From: Arthrobacter sp. SLBN-100
GTDB lineage: Bacteria > Actinomycetota > Actinomycetes > Actinomycetales > Micrococcaceae
Length of the DNA: 64,000 nucleotides
Direction of reading: 5' to 3'
NCBI RefSeq assembly: GCF_006715305.1
Contig: NZ_VFMY01000001.1
Location: forward strand, 2,852,001-2,916,000
Numbering within the stretch: the stretch's first letter is position 1; the number at the start of each line of letters is the position of its first letter. Made by a program: the position numbers and the translations under genes. Below are positions 1 to 6,489 of this stretch, piece after piece. Under the pieces are notes generated by a model that worked only from the letters and a program-made list of their open reading frames with translations, was not told where the DNA came from and searched no databases.

Positions 1-915
1 AGCGAACTGATTTCGATGTGCCTGCAGGCCTTTATGGAAAACGGCGACGAAATCCTGGTCCCCGCACCCGACTACCCGCTGTGGACAGCGGCTGTGACCC
101 TGACCGGCGGCACACCGGTCCATTACCTGTGCGACGAGACAGATAACTGGTGGCCGGACATGGCCGACGTCGAGGCTAAGATCACCAGCCGGACCAAGGG
201 CATCGTGATCATCAACCCAAACAACCCCACCGGCGCCGTCTACCCCCGCTACATCCTGGACCAGTTCGCCGCCCTGGCCCGGAAGCACAACCTGGTCCTC
301 TTCTCGGACGAGATCTACGAGAAGGTGCTCTATGACGATGCCGTGCACATCCACACCGCCGCCGTGGCCGAGGACATCTGCTGCCTGACCTTCAGCGGCC
401 TGTCCAAGGCCTACCGGATGCCCGGCTACCGTGCCGGGTGGGTTGCCGTGACCGGGCCACTGGCCGCCACCGCCGCATACCGTGAGGGGCTGGAACTGCT
501 GGCGTCCCTGAGGTTGTGCCCCAACGTTCCTGCCCAGCATGCCATCCAGACATGCCTGGGCGGCTACCAGAGCATCGAGGCGCTGGTGCGCCCCGGCGGC
601 CGGCTCCGGGAACAGCGGGACCTCGCGCACCAGCTACTGACCGCCATTCCGGGCATCACCTGCGTGCGAGCAGAGGGGGCCATGTACCTGTTCCCACGGC
701 TGGACCCGGACCTCTATCCAATCGCCAGCGACGAGCAGTTCGTCCTGGACCTGTTGAAGGACCAGAAGATCCTGGTGTCCCACGGCTCGGCGTTCAACTG
801 GCCCGCGCCCGACCACTTCCGCTTTGTAATCCTCCCGTCAGTCCTCGATATCGAGGAAGCGGTCCGCAGGATCTCAACATTCCTCGCCGCCTACCGCAAC
901 CGTGAGGCGGCTTAA
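1..915 (+). CDS. Class I/II PLP-dependent aminotransferase, AlaA-like (5' end outside window)
   Basis: The reading frame is open from base 1, so the N terminus lies upstream of the window and about 304 residues are visible. The sequence shows the fold-type I aminotransferase signature: an NPNNPTGA substrate/PLP loop (near nt 210-235), SDEIYEKVLYD, and the Schiff-base lysine in SGLSKAYRMPGYRAGW (near nt 395-440). The motif spacing and text resemble the AlaA family of glutamate-pyruvate aminotransferases, which interconvert pyruvate + glutamate with alanine + 2-oxoglutarate in the cytoplasm. The C terminus is complete (stop 913-915). The exact substrate is inferred by family resemblance only; another keto acid is possible. 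Confidence 0.9.
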   Translation, partial: SELISMCLQAFMENGDEILVPAPDYPLWTAAVTLTGGTPVHYLCDETDNWWPDMADVEAKITSRTKGIVIINPNNPTGAVYPRYILDQFAALARKHNLVLFSDEIYEKVLYDDAVHIHTAAVAEDICCLTFSGLSKAYRMPGYRAGWVAVTGPLAATAAYREGLELLASLRLCPNVPAQHAIQTCLGGYQSIEALVRPGGRLREQRDLAHQLLTAIPGITCVRAEGAMYLFPRLDPDLYPIASDEQFVLDLLKDQKILVSHGSAFNWPAPDHFRFVILPSVLDIEEAVRRISTFLAAYRNREAA

Positions 916-1097
916 CCTGCGGCGGCTCAGGAACCCTCTACCTTAGGTGCCCGCCGCCCGGCATCCCCGGCAGGAAACAGCTCCGGCTTCAAGAACTAAC
1001 CGGCGCATAACCCCGAGGAAACCACGGCGCAACATTGGCCGCCCACACTTGGTAGTGCAGGCAAGAGCCGGCACCAGCTCCAGCCAGGAGGTCCCCC

Positions 1098-1334
1098 ATG
1101 TTGAAGAAAGCAGCAGCCCATGTAACCAGAGTCCGCGCCCTGGACCAACTTCGCCGCGGCGACGAGATTGAAGCCCGCCTTTCAGTTGGCCCTTCCTACG
1201 ATGACGTAGTGGTCCGCCGGGGCAGCGTCCAGGAGACCGCGCCGGGAATCGGCGTGGTGTGGATCCTGGACAGGATGACGGGCCTGCGGAAAGCAGTCAA
1301 TACGGACGAATGCAGCGTGTGGCGGGTTGCCTGA
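1098..1334 (+). CDS. Small hypothetical protein (78 aa)
   Basis: A strong ribosome-binding site (AGGAGG at 1086-1091) lies seven bases before ATG 1098, which makes this a credible gene despite its size. The product is soluble and has no signal peptide or membrane segment. It reads as a small beta-rich domain: a middle part with VVVRRGSVQE and then GIGVVWILDRMTGLRKAV, and an acidic/hydrophobic end. I do not recognise the family and give no function. It stands alone between the aminotransferase and a converging gene pair. Confidence 0.6.
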   Translation: MLKKAAAHVTRVRALDQLRRGDEIEARLSVGPSYDDVVVRRGSVQETAPGIGVVWILDRMTGLRKAVNTDECSVWRVA

Positions 1335-1433
1335 AGCGGACTCCAACAGCGCCGGAGATATCCAGCCGCGGCAGCGGGTGTAGTCAGTAAGGACTGCCCG
1401 CCGCCTGCGCAGCCTGGTCATCCGGCCGAGGTG

Positions 1434-1721
1434 TCAGCCGCCCGCCACTGACTGGATGACCAGCACTTCCTGGCCGGGTGCCACCTCCGTCTCAAGGCCC
1501 TGCAGCCGGCGCACCTCGTCACCATCCACGTAAACATTCACGAAGCGCCGCAAGGCTCCTGTCTCGTCCCGAAGCCGCCTGGCCAGGACAGCGAAGTCGG
1601 CGGTGACGGCATCCAGCAGTTTTGCCACGGTCACAGGTCCGTCGGCGGGCGTAGTCAGAATGGATTGCCCGCCGGCCAATGGTTGCAGGATGCTGGGCAG
1701 CACTACCGATATGTCAGGCAC
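1434..1721 (-). CDS. MoaD/ThiS family ubiquitin-like sulfur carrier protein
   Basis: The protein (95 aa from GTG 1721) has the beta-grasp pattern of MoaD/ThiS: VLPSILQPLAGG at the start, a central TVAKLLDAVTADF helix, RFVNVYVDGDEVRRLQGLETEVAPGQEVLVIQSV and a terminal GG. The C-terminal Gly-Gly is the site adenylated and thiocarboxylated in the family, where it donates sulfur to molybdopterin, thiazole or other acceptors. The frame is open further upstream, but the upstream part is a shadow of the neighbouring gene. The chosen GTG overlaps the stop of the BNR gene by 8 nt, so the two are probably translationally coupled. No moaE or thiG is nearby, so the sulfur acceptor is unknown. Confidence 0.8.
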   Translation of the reverse strand: MPDISVVLPSILQPLAGGQSILTTPADGPVTVAKLLDAVTADFAVLARRLRDETGALRRFVNVYVDGDEVRRLQGLETEVAPGQEVLVIQSVAGG

Positions 1722-2820
1722 CGGCCACCACTGCCGCCCGGACGCACAGGACATCCGGAAGATGGGCCACCACTTCCGTGAACGTTTCCCCTTCGTCCGG
1801 GCTGGCGTAGACGGTGCCCCCGCGCGTTCCGAAGTAGACTCCCGCCGGTTCCGCCGTATCCACGGAGGCGGCGTCCCGCAGGACGCTGTTGTACTCGCCC
1901 GTAGGCAACCCGTTGCTGAGTCTCTTCCAGCTGGCGCCGGCGTCGTCCGTGCGGTGGACGGCCAGTTCGCCGTTGGGCGGGATACGCTCGCCGTCAGCTT
2001 TGAGCGGGACAACCCAGGCTGTACCTTCCCGCCGCGGATGGGTCAGCATCACGAAGCCGAAGTCGGCCGGCAGGCCCTCCGCAATTGACGTCCAGCTCTC
2101 CGCGTTGTCGTCCGTGCGGTACACGCCGTGGTGGTTCTGCGCGTAAAGCCGGCCATCGACGGCGGCATCCGCAGCGATCTTGTGCACGCACTGTCCGAAC
2201 TCGGGGTTCGGATCCGGCATGAAGTAGGCCGAAATCCCCTTGTTGCGCGCCTCCCAGGAGGTGCCGCCGTCGAGCGAGCGGTAAACGCCCCCGGTGCTCA
2301 TGGCGACGTGCACCGTTTCGCCTTCAGGGTGGACCACGATCGAGTGGGCAGCGGCGCCGCCGTAGCCGGCGCCCCAGTCGCTGCGGTGCGGATGGTCCCA
2401 GAGGCCCCTGTTCAACTCGAAGTGTTCGCCGCCGTCGGTGGACTTCCATACCGAGATGGGCTCCGCCCCCGCCCACACCACTCCCGGCCGCGCCTCGGCG
2501 TCCGGATAAATCTGCCAGATGCGTTCCAGGGCCGCGCCCGTATCTTCGGGAAACGTGATGGCGCCCTGCTCGGGCTCGGACCAGGTGGCGCCAAGATCAT
2601 CAGAATGGGCCACCGTGGGCCCCCAATGCTCGTTCCGGACCCCCACCATGATCCGGGTGCGGCCTTCCCTGGTGTCGATTCCGATGCTGGGAATCTCACT
2701 CATCAGGAAATGCGGGCCGGTGAAGGCCCATTCCCGCCTGTCCGGGCTGGTGGCCAGCCACAGGCCCTTTTTGGTCCCGATTGCCAAGACAAAACTTCGT
2801 TGGGTTGCCATGCCCACCAT
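1714..2820 (-). CDS. BNR/sialidase-like beta-propeller protein (exo-alpha-sialidase-type repeats)
   Basis: About 368 aa. Aspartate-box/BNR-like repeats recur along the chain: SDDLGATWSEPE, STDGGEHFELN, SLDGGTSWEAR, TDDNAESWTS, TDDAGASWKRL and SPDEGETFTEV. This is the pattern of a sialidase/YCF48/VPS10-type beta-propeller. It starts MATQRSFVLAIGTKKGLWLATSPDRREW and has no signal peptide, so it is likely cytoplasmic. ATG 2820 has a weak GGTGG upstream; ATG 2811 is an equally good start. The catalytic Arg triad of true sialidases is not evident, so hydrolase annotation would be unsafe. It is coupled to the MoaD-like gene that follows. Confidence 0.75.
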   Translation of the reverse strand: MVGMATQRSFVLAIGTKKGLWLATSPDRREWAFTGPHFLMSEIPSIGIDTREGRTRIMVGVRNEHWGPTVAHSDDLGATWSEPEQGAITFPEDTGAALERIWQIYPDAEARPGVVWAGAEPISVWKSTDGGEHFELNRGLWDHPHRSDWGAGYGGAAAHSIVVHPEGETVHVAMSTGGVYRSLDGGTSWEARNKGISAYFMPDPNPEFGQCVHKIAADAAVDGRLYAQNHHGVYRTDDNAESWTSIAEGLPADFGFVMLTHPRREGTAWVVPLKADGERIPPNGELAVHRTDDAGASWKRLSNGLPTGEYNSVLRDAASVDTAEPAGVYFGTRGGTVYASPDEGETFTEVVAHLPDVLCVRAAVVAGA

Positions 2821-2876
2821 GCAACCACCGGCCCGGGCAGGCTGCAACGGTTTCTGGCTGAAAGGGGCGGTGAGGA

Positions 2877-3077
2877 TTAGTCCACAAACTCCGACTGCGT
2901 CTCGATGAAGTCCCAGTCCGCGGCCGTAAGCACTGCCGACGGGTCGTCCGGGTGGGGCCCGCCCGCTTCAGCGATCCCCTGCAGCACCGGAAGCGGAAGT
3001 TCCCCGGCCCGAAGGTTCTCCCGCAACCATTCCTTGCTCCCAAGGTCCAGGTCCAGCCACCACATGAAAATCTGCAT
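2877..3077 (-). CDS. Small hypothetical protein (66 aa)
   Basis: I chose ATG 3077 because GTGAGGG lies just upstream on the minus strand; the longer open frame upstream reads like non-coding sequence. The product begins MQIFMWWLDLDLGSKEWL and is acidic, with tryptophans and a TAADWDFIETQSEF end. It is soluble, with no known motif that I recognise. It lies 56 nt upstream of the BNR/MoaD pair on the same strand and could be co-transcribed with it. Confidence 0.55.
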   Translation of the reverse strand: MQIFMWWLDLDLGSKEWLRENLRAGELPLPVLQGIAEAGGPHPDDPSAVLTAADWDFIETQSEFVD

Positions 3078-3356
3078 GCCCTCACGCCCTTTCGTCGAAC
3101 TTAACGTTAGGCGCGGGCAGGGCGGGCTACAAGGGTACCCGCAGCGCGGACAAGTAGTGCTGGAGGATTTTCGGGTAGGCACAAGTAACAGGTCCAGCGA
3201 AAGCTCCGGAAAGACGAGTACACCCTACTCACGACTGGGTTGCAGGCCCGCACCTAGCCTGAAAACTCAAGCAAGCTGACCGTGCTGCTGGGGCATTCGG
3301 CGTAACCGCTATTCCTCCTCATCATGGTCCGTTTAACACACACTGGGGAGAAACCA

Positions 3357-4016
3357 ATGAAACGTACCTTCGCCACTCTAGGGGTCGTAGGGCTGGGACT
3401 GATCAGCCTGACGGCACCGGCCGTCGCAGCGTCCGAGCAAGTCATCGTCTGCCACGACGACGGGACATCCTGGAAGCCACTGGAATTCAACGTCAACGGG
3501 ATTGGCGGCCACGACCAGCATGCTACGGACATCATCCCGCCCACCCCGAAAGCGCCAGGCGGAAAGAACTGGACAAACGCCGGAAAGCTCACCTACATCG
3601 CCAACTGCGCGGATCTGCCGGCCGGTGAAACGCCACCCGTGGTTGAGCAGCAGCCCGTCGTGGAACAGCCGGTCGTCGAACAGCCCGTAGTCCAGACCCC
3701 CGTAGTGGAGACGCCTGTAGTAGAGACGCCTGTGCTCGCCGCTGTCGTCGAAACGCCCGTCGAGCAGGCGGCGGTGGTTCCGCCCGTGACTGTCCCGGCG
3801 GCGGAAGCGACCGTCGTCGTCACTCAGCAGCCAACCGCGGCAGCACGCGCCGCCACGGCCACCACCAGCTTGGGAACCAACCAGGGGTACAACGCCCAGA
3901 CGTCCGTGGGCAGCTCCAACAGCCCGTCCTGGCTGGCAGGCGTGGGCGCGCTTGTGGCAGCAGCTGCGGCAGTGGCTTTCCGCCGCAGCCGCCGCACGCT
4001 GCCCCTGGCCGACTGA
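3357..4016 (+). CDS. Secreted, C-terminally anchored surface protein with Val-Glu-Pro repeats
   Basis: 219 aa from ATG 3357 with GGGGAG 7 nt upstream. It has a signal peptide (MKRTFATLGVVGLGLISL, cleavage near AVA-AS) and then a globular domain of about 65 residues of the type VCHDDGTSWKPLEFN ... GGHDQHATDIIPP ... ANC. A low-complexity PVVEQ/PVVET linker (about residues 95-140) follows. The C-terminal sorting-like tail has a hydrophobic segment (residues about 191-208) followed by RRSRR. There is no LPXTG. Instead, SLGTNQGYNAQT (residues about 171-182) precedes the membrane segment. The sortase-like gene 115 nt downstream suggests that this is its substrate. Confidence 0.75.
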   Translation: MKRTFATLGVVGLGLISLTAPAVAASEQVIVCHDDGTSWKPLEFNVNGIGGHDQHATDIIPPTPKAPGGKNWTNAGKLTYIANCADLPAGETPPVVEQQPVVEQPVVEQPVVQTPVVETPVVETPVLAAVVETPVEQAAVVPPVTVPAAEATVVVTQQPTAAARAATATTSLGTNQGYNAQTSVGSSNSPSWLAGVGALVAAAAAVAFRRSRRTLPLAD

Positions 4017-4050
4017 CTTCGGCCACGCCGCAACCCGCGGCCTCCTGACA

Positions 4051-4090
4051 GGAAGGCGTCCCGCCAGTGCCCGGCGGGGCGCCTTCCTTT
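4051..4090 (+). terminator. Rho-independent terminator after the surface-protein gene
   Basis: Fifteen-base arms GGAAGGCGTCCCGCC (4051-4065) and GGCGGGGCGCCTTCC (4073-4087) pair fully apart from one G-U, with a 7-nt loop, followed by a short T-run. It separates the surface-protein transcript from the sortase-like gene at least partly. Confidence 0.8.
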
Positions 4091-4118
4091 CATTGCAGGT
4101 GATCTTTCATTGCAGGTG
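4087..4118 (+). repeat. Short tandem duplication in the sortase leader
   Basis: CTTTCATTGCAGGTG occurs exactly twice (4087-4101 and 4104-4118) with a 17-nt period. It overlaps the terminator tail and ends just before the AGGGAG ribosome-binding site of the sortase-like gene. It looks like a replication-slippage duplication. Confidence 0.7.
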
Positions 4119-4130
4119 CTAGGGAGCAGC

Positions 4131-4892
4131 ATGTCCAAGGAACGCAGCCGGCACTCGGCCCGCAAGGAGCCCACGCGGCGGCGCTGGAACCGTGGAGACC
4201 TGGCCATCCTCCTGTGCGGGGTTCTGGCCTTTCTGTCCATGACCTTCGGTGCACCGCTCTTCCACCAGATGCAGGTGTCCGCCAGAGGAGACAGCGCAGG
4301 GATCGGGTCTTCGGCACCTGGGGTCACGTCCCGGGACCAGGCACAAACGGTCCCTGGAATACCGGCAGCAAATGGAACGGGGGCGGCTGGGCAAGGGCAA
4401 GTGCCTGGCCGGGCCAGTTCAGCTGCACCGGCGCCCGCCCCCGTCCTCCCGGCGGCGGCCGAACCAGTGCACATCCGCTATGCCTCCGCCGCATTCGATG
4501 TTCCGGTCCATGCTCTTGACCTGGACGCCGCCGCGCAGGCCAGCCAGACGGTGGAGCCGCCCGCCACCAAAGATGGCTACTGGCTGACGCCCTTCGGGAC
4601 ACCGGGGCAGGGGTCCGCAAACACCACTTACGTGATCGGACACAGCTGGGAAGGTGCGGACGCACCTTTCAACCATCTGAGCTCCGCGGCGGCTGTGGGC
4701 GACAGGTTCGAGGTGGACACCGCAACCGGCACCATCCCCTACAAGGTGGACAGCGTGACCACCTATTTGAAGTCCAGCCTCAAGGAAAGTCCCATCTGGA
4801 GTATGGTGCCGAACCGGCTGGTCCTGATCAGCTGCTTCACCGAGGATCCCTGGGGCAAGAACGTGGTGGTCACTGCCTCCCCGGCGCCCTGA
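4131..4892 (+). CDS. Sortase-like transpeptidase, class E/F type, with Lys at the usual catalytic Arg position
   Basis: 253 aa from ATG 4131 (AGGGAG upstream). One N-terminal membrane segment (LAILLCGVLAFLSMTFGAPLF) is followed by an Ala/Pro-rich linker and a sortase domain. Catalytic His is in VIGHSW (residue about 171) and Cys in LVLISCF (about 235). In sortases the third active-site residue is an Arg a few residues after Cys, typically just before NVVV or RL-V. Here the text is DPWGKNVVVTA, with Lys about 243 in that place. The protein is therefore either a sortase with an unusual Lys or a catalytically altered paralogue. The natural partner is the upstream anchored protein. Confidence 0.8.
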   Translation: MSKERSRHSARKEPTRRRWNRGDLAILLCGVLAFLSMTFGAPLFHQMQVSARGDSAGIGSSAPGVTSRDQAQTVPGIPAANGTGAAGQGQVPGRASSAAPAPAPVLPAAAEPVHIRYASAAFDVPVHALDLDAAAQASQTVEPPATKDGYWLTPFGTPGQGSANTTYVIGHSWEGADAPFNHLSSAAAVGDRFEVDTATGTIPYKVDSVTTYLKSSLKESPIWSMVPNRLVLISCFTEDPWGKNVVVTASPAP

Positions 4893-4946
4893 CCAACCCG
4901 GAGAGTCCGCCCTGTTCAAGAATGTGCAGGGGGCTGAAAATGAGCT

Positions 4947-5465
4947 ATGACGTTCGATCAGTTCAGCAGTACTTCACCCCTCCTGGTAGGCATCGTGCCC
5001 AAGCAGCATCCCGAAGTCCTGCAGACCGCAGCCCTCCTCGCCGCCCGCCTGGGAAGGCCATTGCTCTGCGCTTACGTTGACGAGGCCAGCTACCTGGTGG
5101 AATGGGACCCTGCACGGTCCGCCCACCGGCTCTCCCTCCACCCTGATGCGGACGACGAGGACATCAGGGCCGTAACTACAGAACTGCAGGCGGCCATAGA
5201 AGGGGCGGTGGCCAAAGTGCCGGCCGAAGCCGGGCGCACGGAATGGACGTTCCGGACCCTTACAGGCGATCCCGCCCGCGCGCTGGCACGGCTCGCAGCT
5301 GAAAATGATGCGCCGATGATCGTCGTCGGCACGTCAGAGCGGGGTTTCTCCCATCGGCTCACGGAAGCCCTTAGTGGGTCAGTCGGCGCCTGGCTGACCC
5401 ATCACCAGAGCCGCCCTGTCCTCGTAGTTCCCTACCGGATGCCAGCCCATGAGGACCGGCCGTGA
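4947..5465 (+). CDS. Universal stress protein (UspA family)
   Basis: 172 aa. It has the UspA fold pattern: SPLLVGIVPKQHPEVLQTAALLAARLGRPLLCAYVD at the start, a middle alpha/beta section, and a C-terminal nucleotide-binding loop region MIVVGTSERGFSHRLTEALSGSV followed by RPVLVVPYR. The loop departs slightly from the classical G-2x-G-9x-G(S/T) spacing, so ATP binding is uncertain. USPs are cytoplasmic proteins linked to starvation and redox stress. The GGGGG-type ribosome-binding site at 4927-4932 lies further than usual from ATG 4947. Confidence 0.88.
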   Translation: MTFDQFSSTSPLLVGIVPKQHPEVLQTAALLAARLGRPLLCAYVDEASYLVEWDPARSAHRLSLHPDADDEDIRAVTTELQAAIEGAVAKVPAEAGRTEWTFRTLTGDPARALARLAAENDAPMIVVGTSERGFSHRLTEALSGSVGAWLTHHQSRPVLVVPYRMPAHEDRP

Positions 5466-5524
5466 CCTTCGGCAGCCCGCTACTGGGGCCGAATTAAGTG
5501 CCAAGAAAGTAAAGCGAAAGTAGT

Positions 5525-5661
5525 TATTCGATGTGCTGGCGGAGGGGACTGCCAGCCCGTAAGCTGATTCAAGCAGGCCGGTCCACCGAGGTGGACGCAG
5601 GGTTTGCCCAAGAGCTGCTCCGGAGTGCGTATCCCCCAATAACGCACTCCGGAGCTTTTTT
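5525..5661 (+). ncRNA. Candidate structured small RNA ending in a strong terminator
   Basis: Between the USP gene and csoR a 137-nt stretch can form three successive hairpins: GCTGGC/GCCAGC (5534-5555), GTCCACC-GAG-GTGGAC (5581-5594), and a perfect 14-bp terminator stem (see separate entry). It encodes no convincing peptide and ends in six T. The arrangement fits a free-standing sRNA. It could equally be the 3' UTR of the USP mRNA, as no clear promoter was identified. Confidence 0.35.
5617..5661 (+). terminator. Perfect Rho-independent terminator upstream of csoR
   Basis: GCTCCGGAGTGCGT (5617-5630) and ACGCACTCCGGAGC (5642-5655) are perfect 14-bp complements with loop ATCCCCCAATA, followed by TTTTTT. 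This insulates the copper operon from upstream transcription. Confidence 0.92.
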
Positions 5662-5696
5662 GTTGCCCTGCCTCCTCCCGCCCTTGGCGCACCATT

Positions 5697-5714
5697 TATA
5701 CCCCTAGGGGGTAC
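5697..5714. promoter_or_regulatory. Second CsoR-type operator box
   Basis: TATACCCCTAGGGGGTAC is a near-palindrome matching the known CsoR operator pattern (ATACCCC...GGGGTAT). It lies directly upstream of the -35 element of csoR. Confidence 0.7.
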
Positions 5715-5742
5715 TTGACCGTATACCCCCAAGGGGTATACG
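5715..5742 (+). promoter_or_regulatory. csoR-copZ-copA promoter with embedded CsoR operator; leaderless
   Basis: A -35 TTGACC (5715-5720) and a -10 TATACG (5737-5742) are separated by 16 bp. The spacer and -10 are occupied by the 21-bp CsoR palindrome at 5721-5741 (GTATACCCC-CAA-GGGGTATAC), so apo-CsoR binding would occlude RNA polymerase. ATG 5751 lies 8 nt after the -10, so the mRNA probably starts at or next to the start codon. Confidence 0.85.
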
Positions 5743-5750
5743 GTTGGACC

Positions 5751-6107
5751 ATGAGTGCAACCGAAGAAGCAGTGGCGGACGAAGCGGCCGAAGCTACGGG
5801 CCATGAGGCGCTCCAGCATGGCTACACGGGAAACAAAGACGCCTATCTCCGCCGCCTCAAACGCATAGAAGGCCAGGTACGGGGAATTGCCCGCATGGTG
5901 GATGAGGACAAGTACTGCATTGACATCCTCACGCAGGTCTCCGCCGTCACTAAGGCCCTGCACGCTGTCAGCCTCGGACTGGTGGAAGAGCACATCGGCC
6001 ACTGCGTGGTGGGCGCCGCATCCGAGCCGGACCCCGCGGCGCGGGCAGAAGCCATCGATGCCAAGGTCAAGGAAGCTGCCGATGCAATCGGCCGGCTCCT
6101 CCGGTAA
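5751..6107 (+). CDS. csoR: Copper-sensing transcriptional repressor CsoR
   Basis: 118 aa, all-helical DUF156/CsoR family. The core is DAYLRRLKRIEGQVRGIARM, and the Cu(I) ligands C-H-C are visible: Cys in DKYCIDIL and His/Cys in EEHIGHC (H-x3-C spacing as in M. tuberculosis CsoR). The apo form represses; Cu(I) binding releases the GTATACCCC-type operator. The gene leads an operon with a copper chaperone and CopA, the classical CsoR regulon. A slightly extended acidic N terminus (about 25 residues) precedes the core. Confidence 0.95.
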   Translation: MSATEEAVADEAAEATGHEALQHGYTGNKDAYLRRLKRIEGQVRGIARMVDEDKYCIDILTQVSAVTKALHAVSLGLVEEHIGHCVVGAASEPDPAARAEAIDAKVKEAADAIGRLLR

Positions 6108-6139
6108 CAGCAGTCTTTAAACCCAAACGGCCACCCGGC

Positions 6140-6199
6140 GAACGCCGGACAAACGAACGCCGGACAAACGAATGCCGGACCACCCAGTGCCGGCCAAAC
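6140..6199 (+). repeat. Four tandem 15-bp repeats between csoR and the copper chaperone
   Basis: Consecutive copies GAACGCCGGACAAAC (6140-6154), an identical copy (6155-6169), GAATGCCGGACCACC (6170-6184) and CAGTGCCGGCCAAAC (6185-6199) fill most of the intergenic space. They end four bases before the AAGGAG ribosome-binding site of the chaperone gene. Confidence 0.9.
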
Positions 6200-6213
6200 A
6201 ACAAGGAGCAGCC

Positions 6214-6453
6214 ATGAGCACCACCTCCCCAACCACCACCACGGTCAGCGTCTCCGGAATGACATGCGGCCATTGTGTTTCCGCCGTCAGTGAAGAACTT
6301 GAAGCCCTTGAGGGCGTAGAGGCAGTGGACGTCGAGCTCAACGCCGGCGGCATCTCCACCGTCACCATCATCTCAAGCGATCATTTGTCACCGTCCGAAA
6401 TCGGCGAAGCAGTAGCGGAGGCCGGTTACCTGGTCATCGCCAACGAAGCCTAA
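6214..6453 (+). CDS. CopZ-like copper chaperone (heavy-metal-associated domain)
   Basis: 79 aa, a single HMA ferredoxin-like domain with the metal-binding loop GMTCGHCVSAV. ATG 6214 has AAGGAG 5 nt upstream. It is expected to carry Cu(I) in the cytoplasm and hand it to the N-terminal domain of CopA or to CsoR. It lies between csoR and copA (36 nt to copA) and is clearly co-transcribed with them. Confidence 0.93.
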   Translation: MSTTSPTTTTVSVSGMTCGHCVSAVSEELEALEGVEAVDVELNAGGISTVTIISSDHLSPSEIGEAVAEAGYLVIANEA

Positions 6454-6489
6454 GCACCTGCCCAACACCGGCACTGATACGGGGAACAC

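Noticed and set aside
5525..5661. Known 6C RNA
   Set aside because: Only one loop has a C-run and it has five C; the two-loop six-C signature is missing.
6140..6199. Possible CRISPR-like repeats
   Set aside because: Units are contiguous without spacers and only 15 bp long; no cas gene is present.
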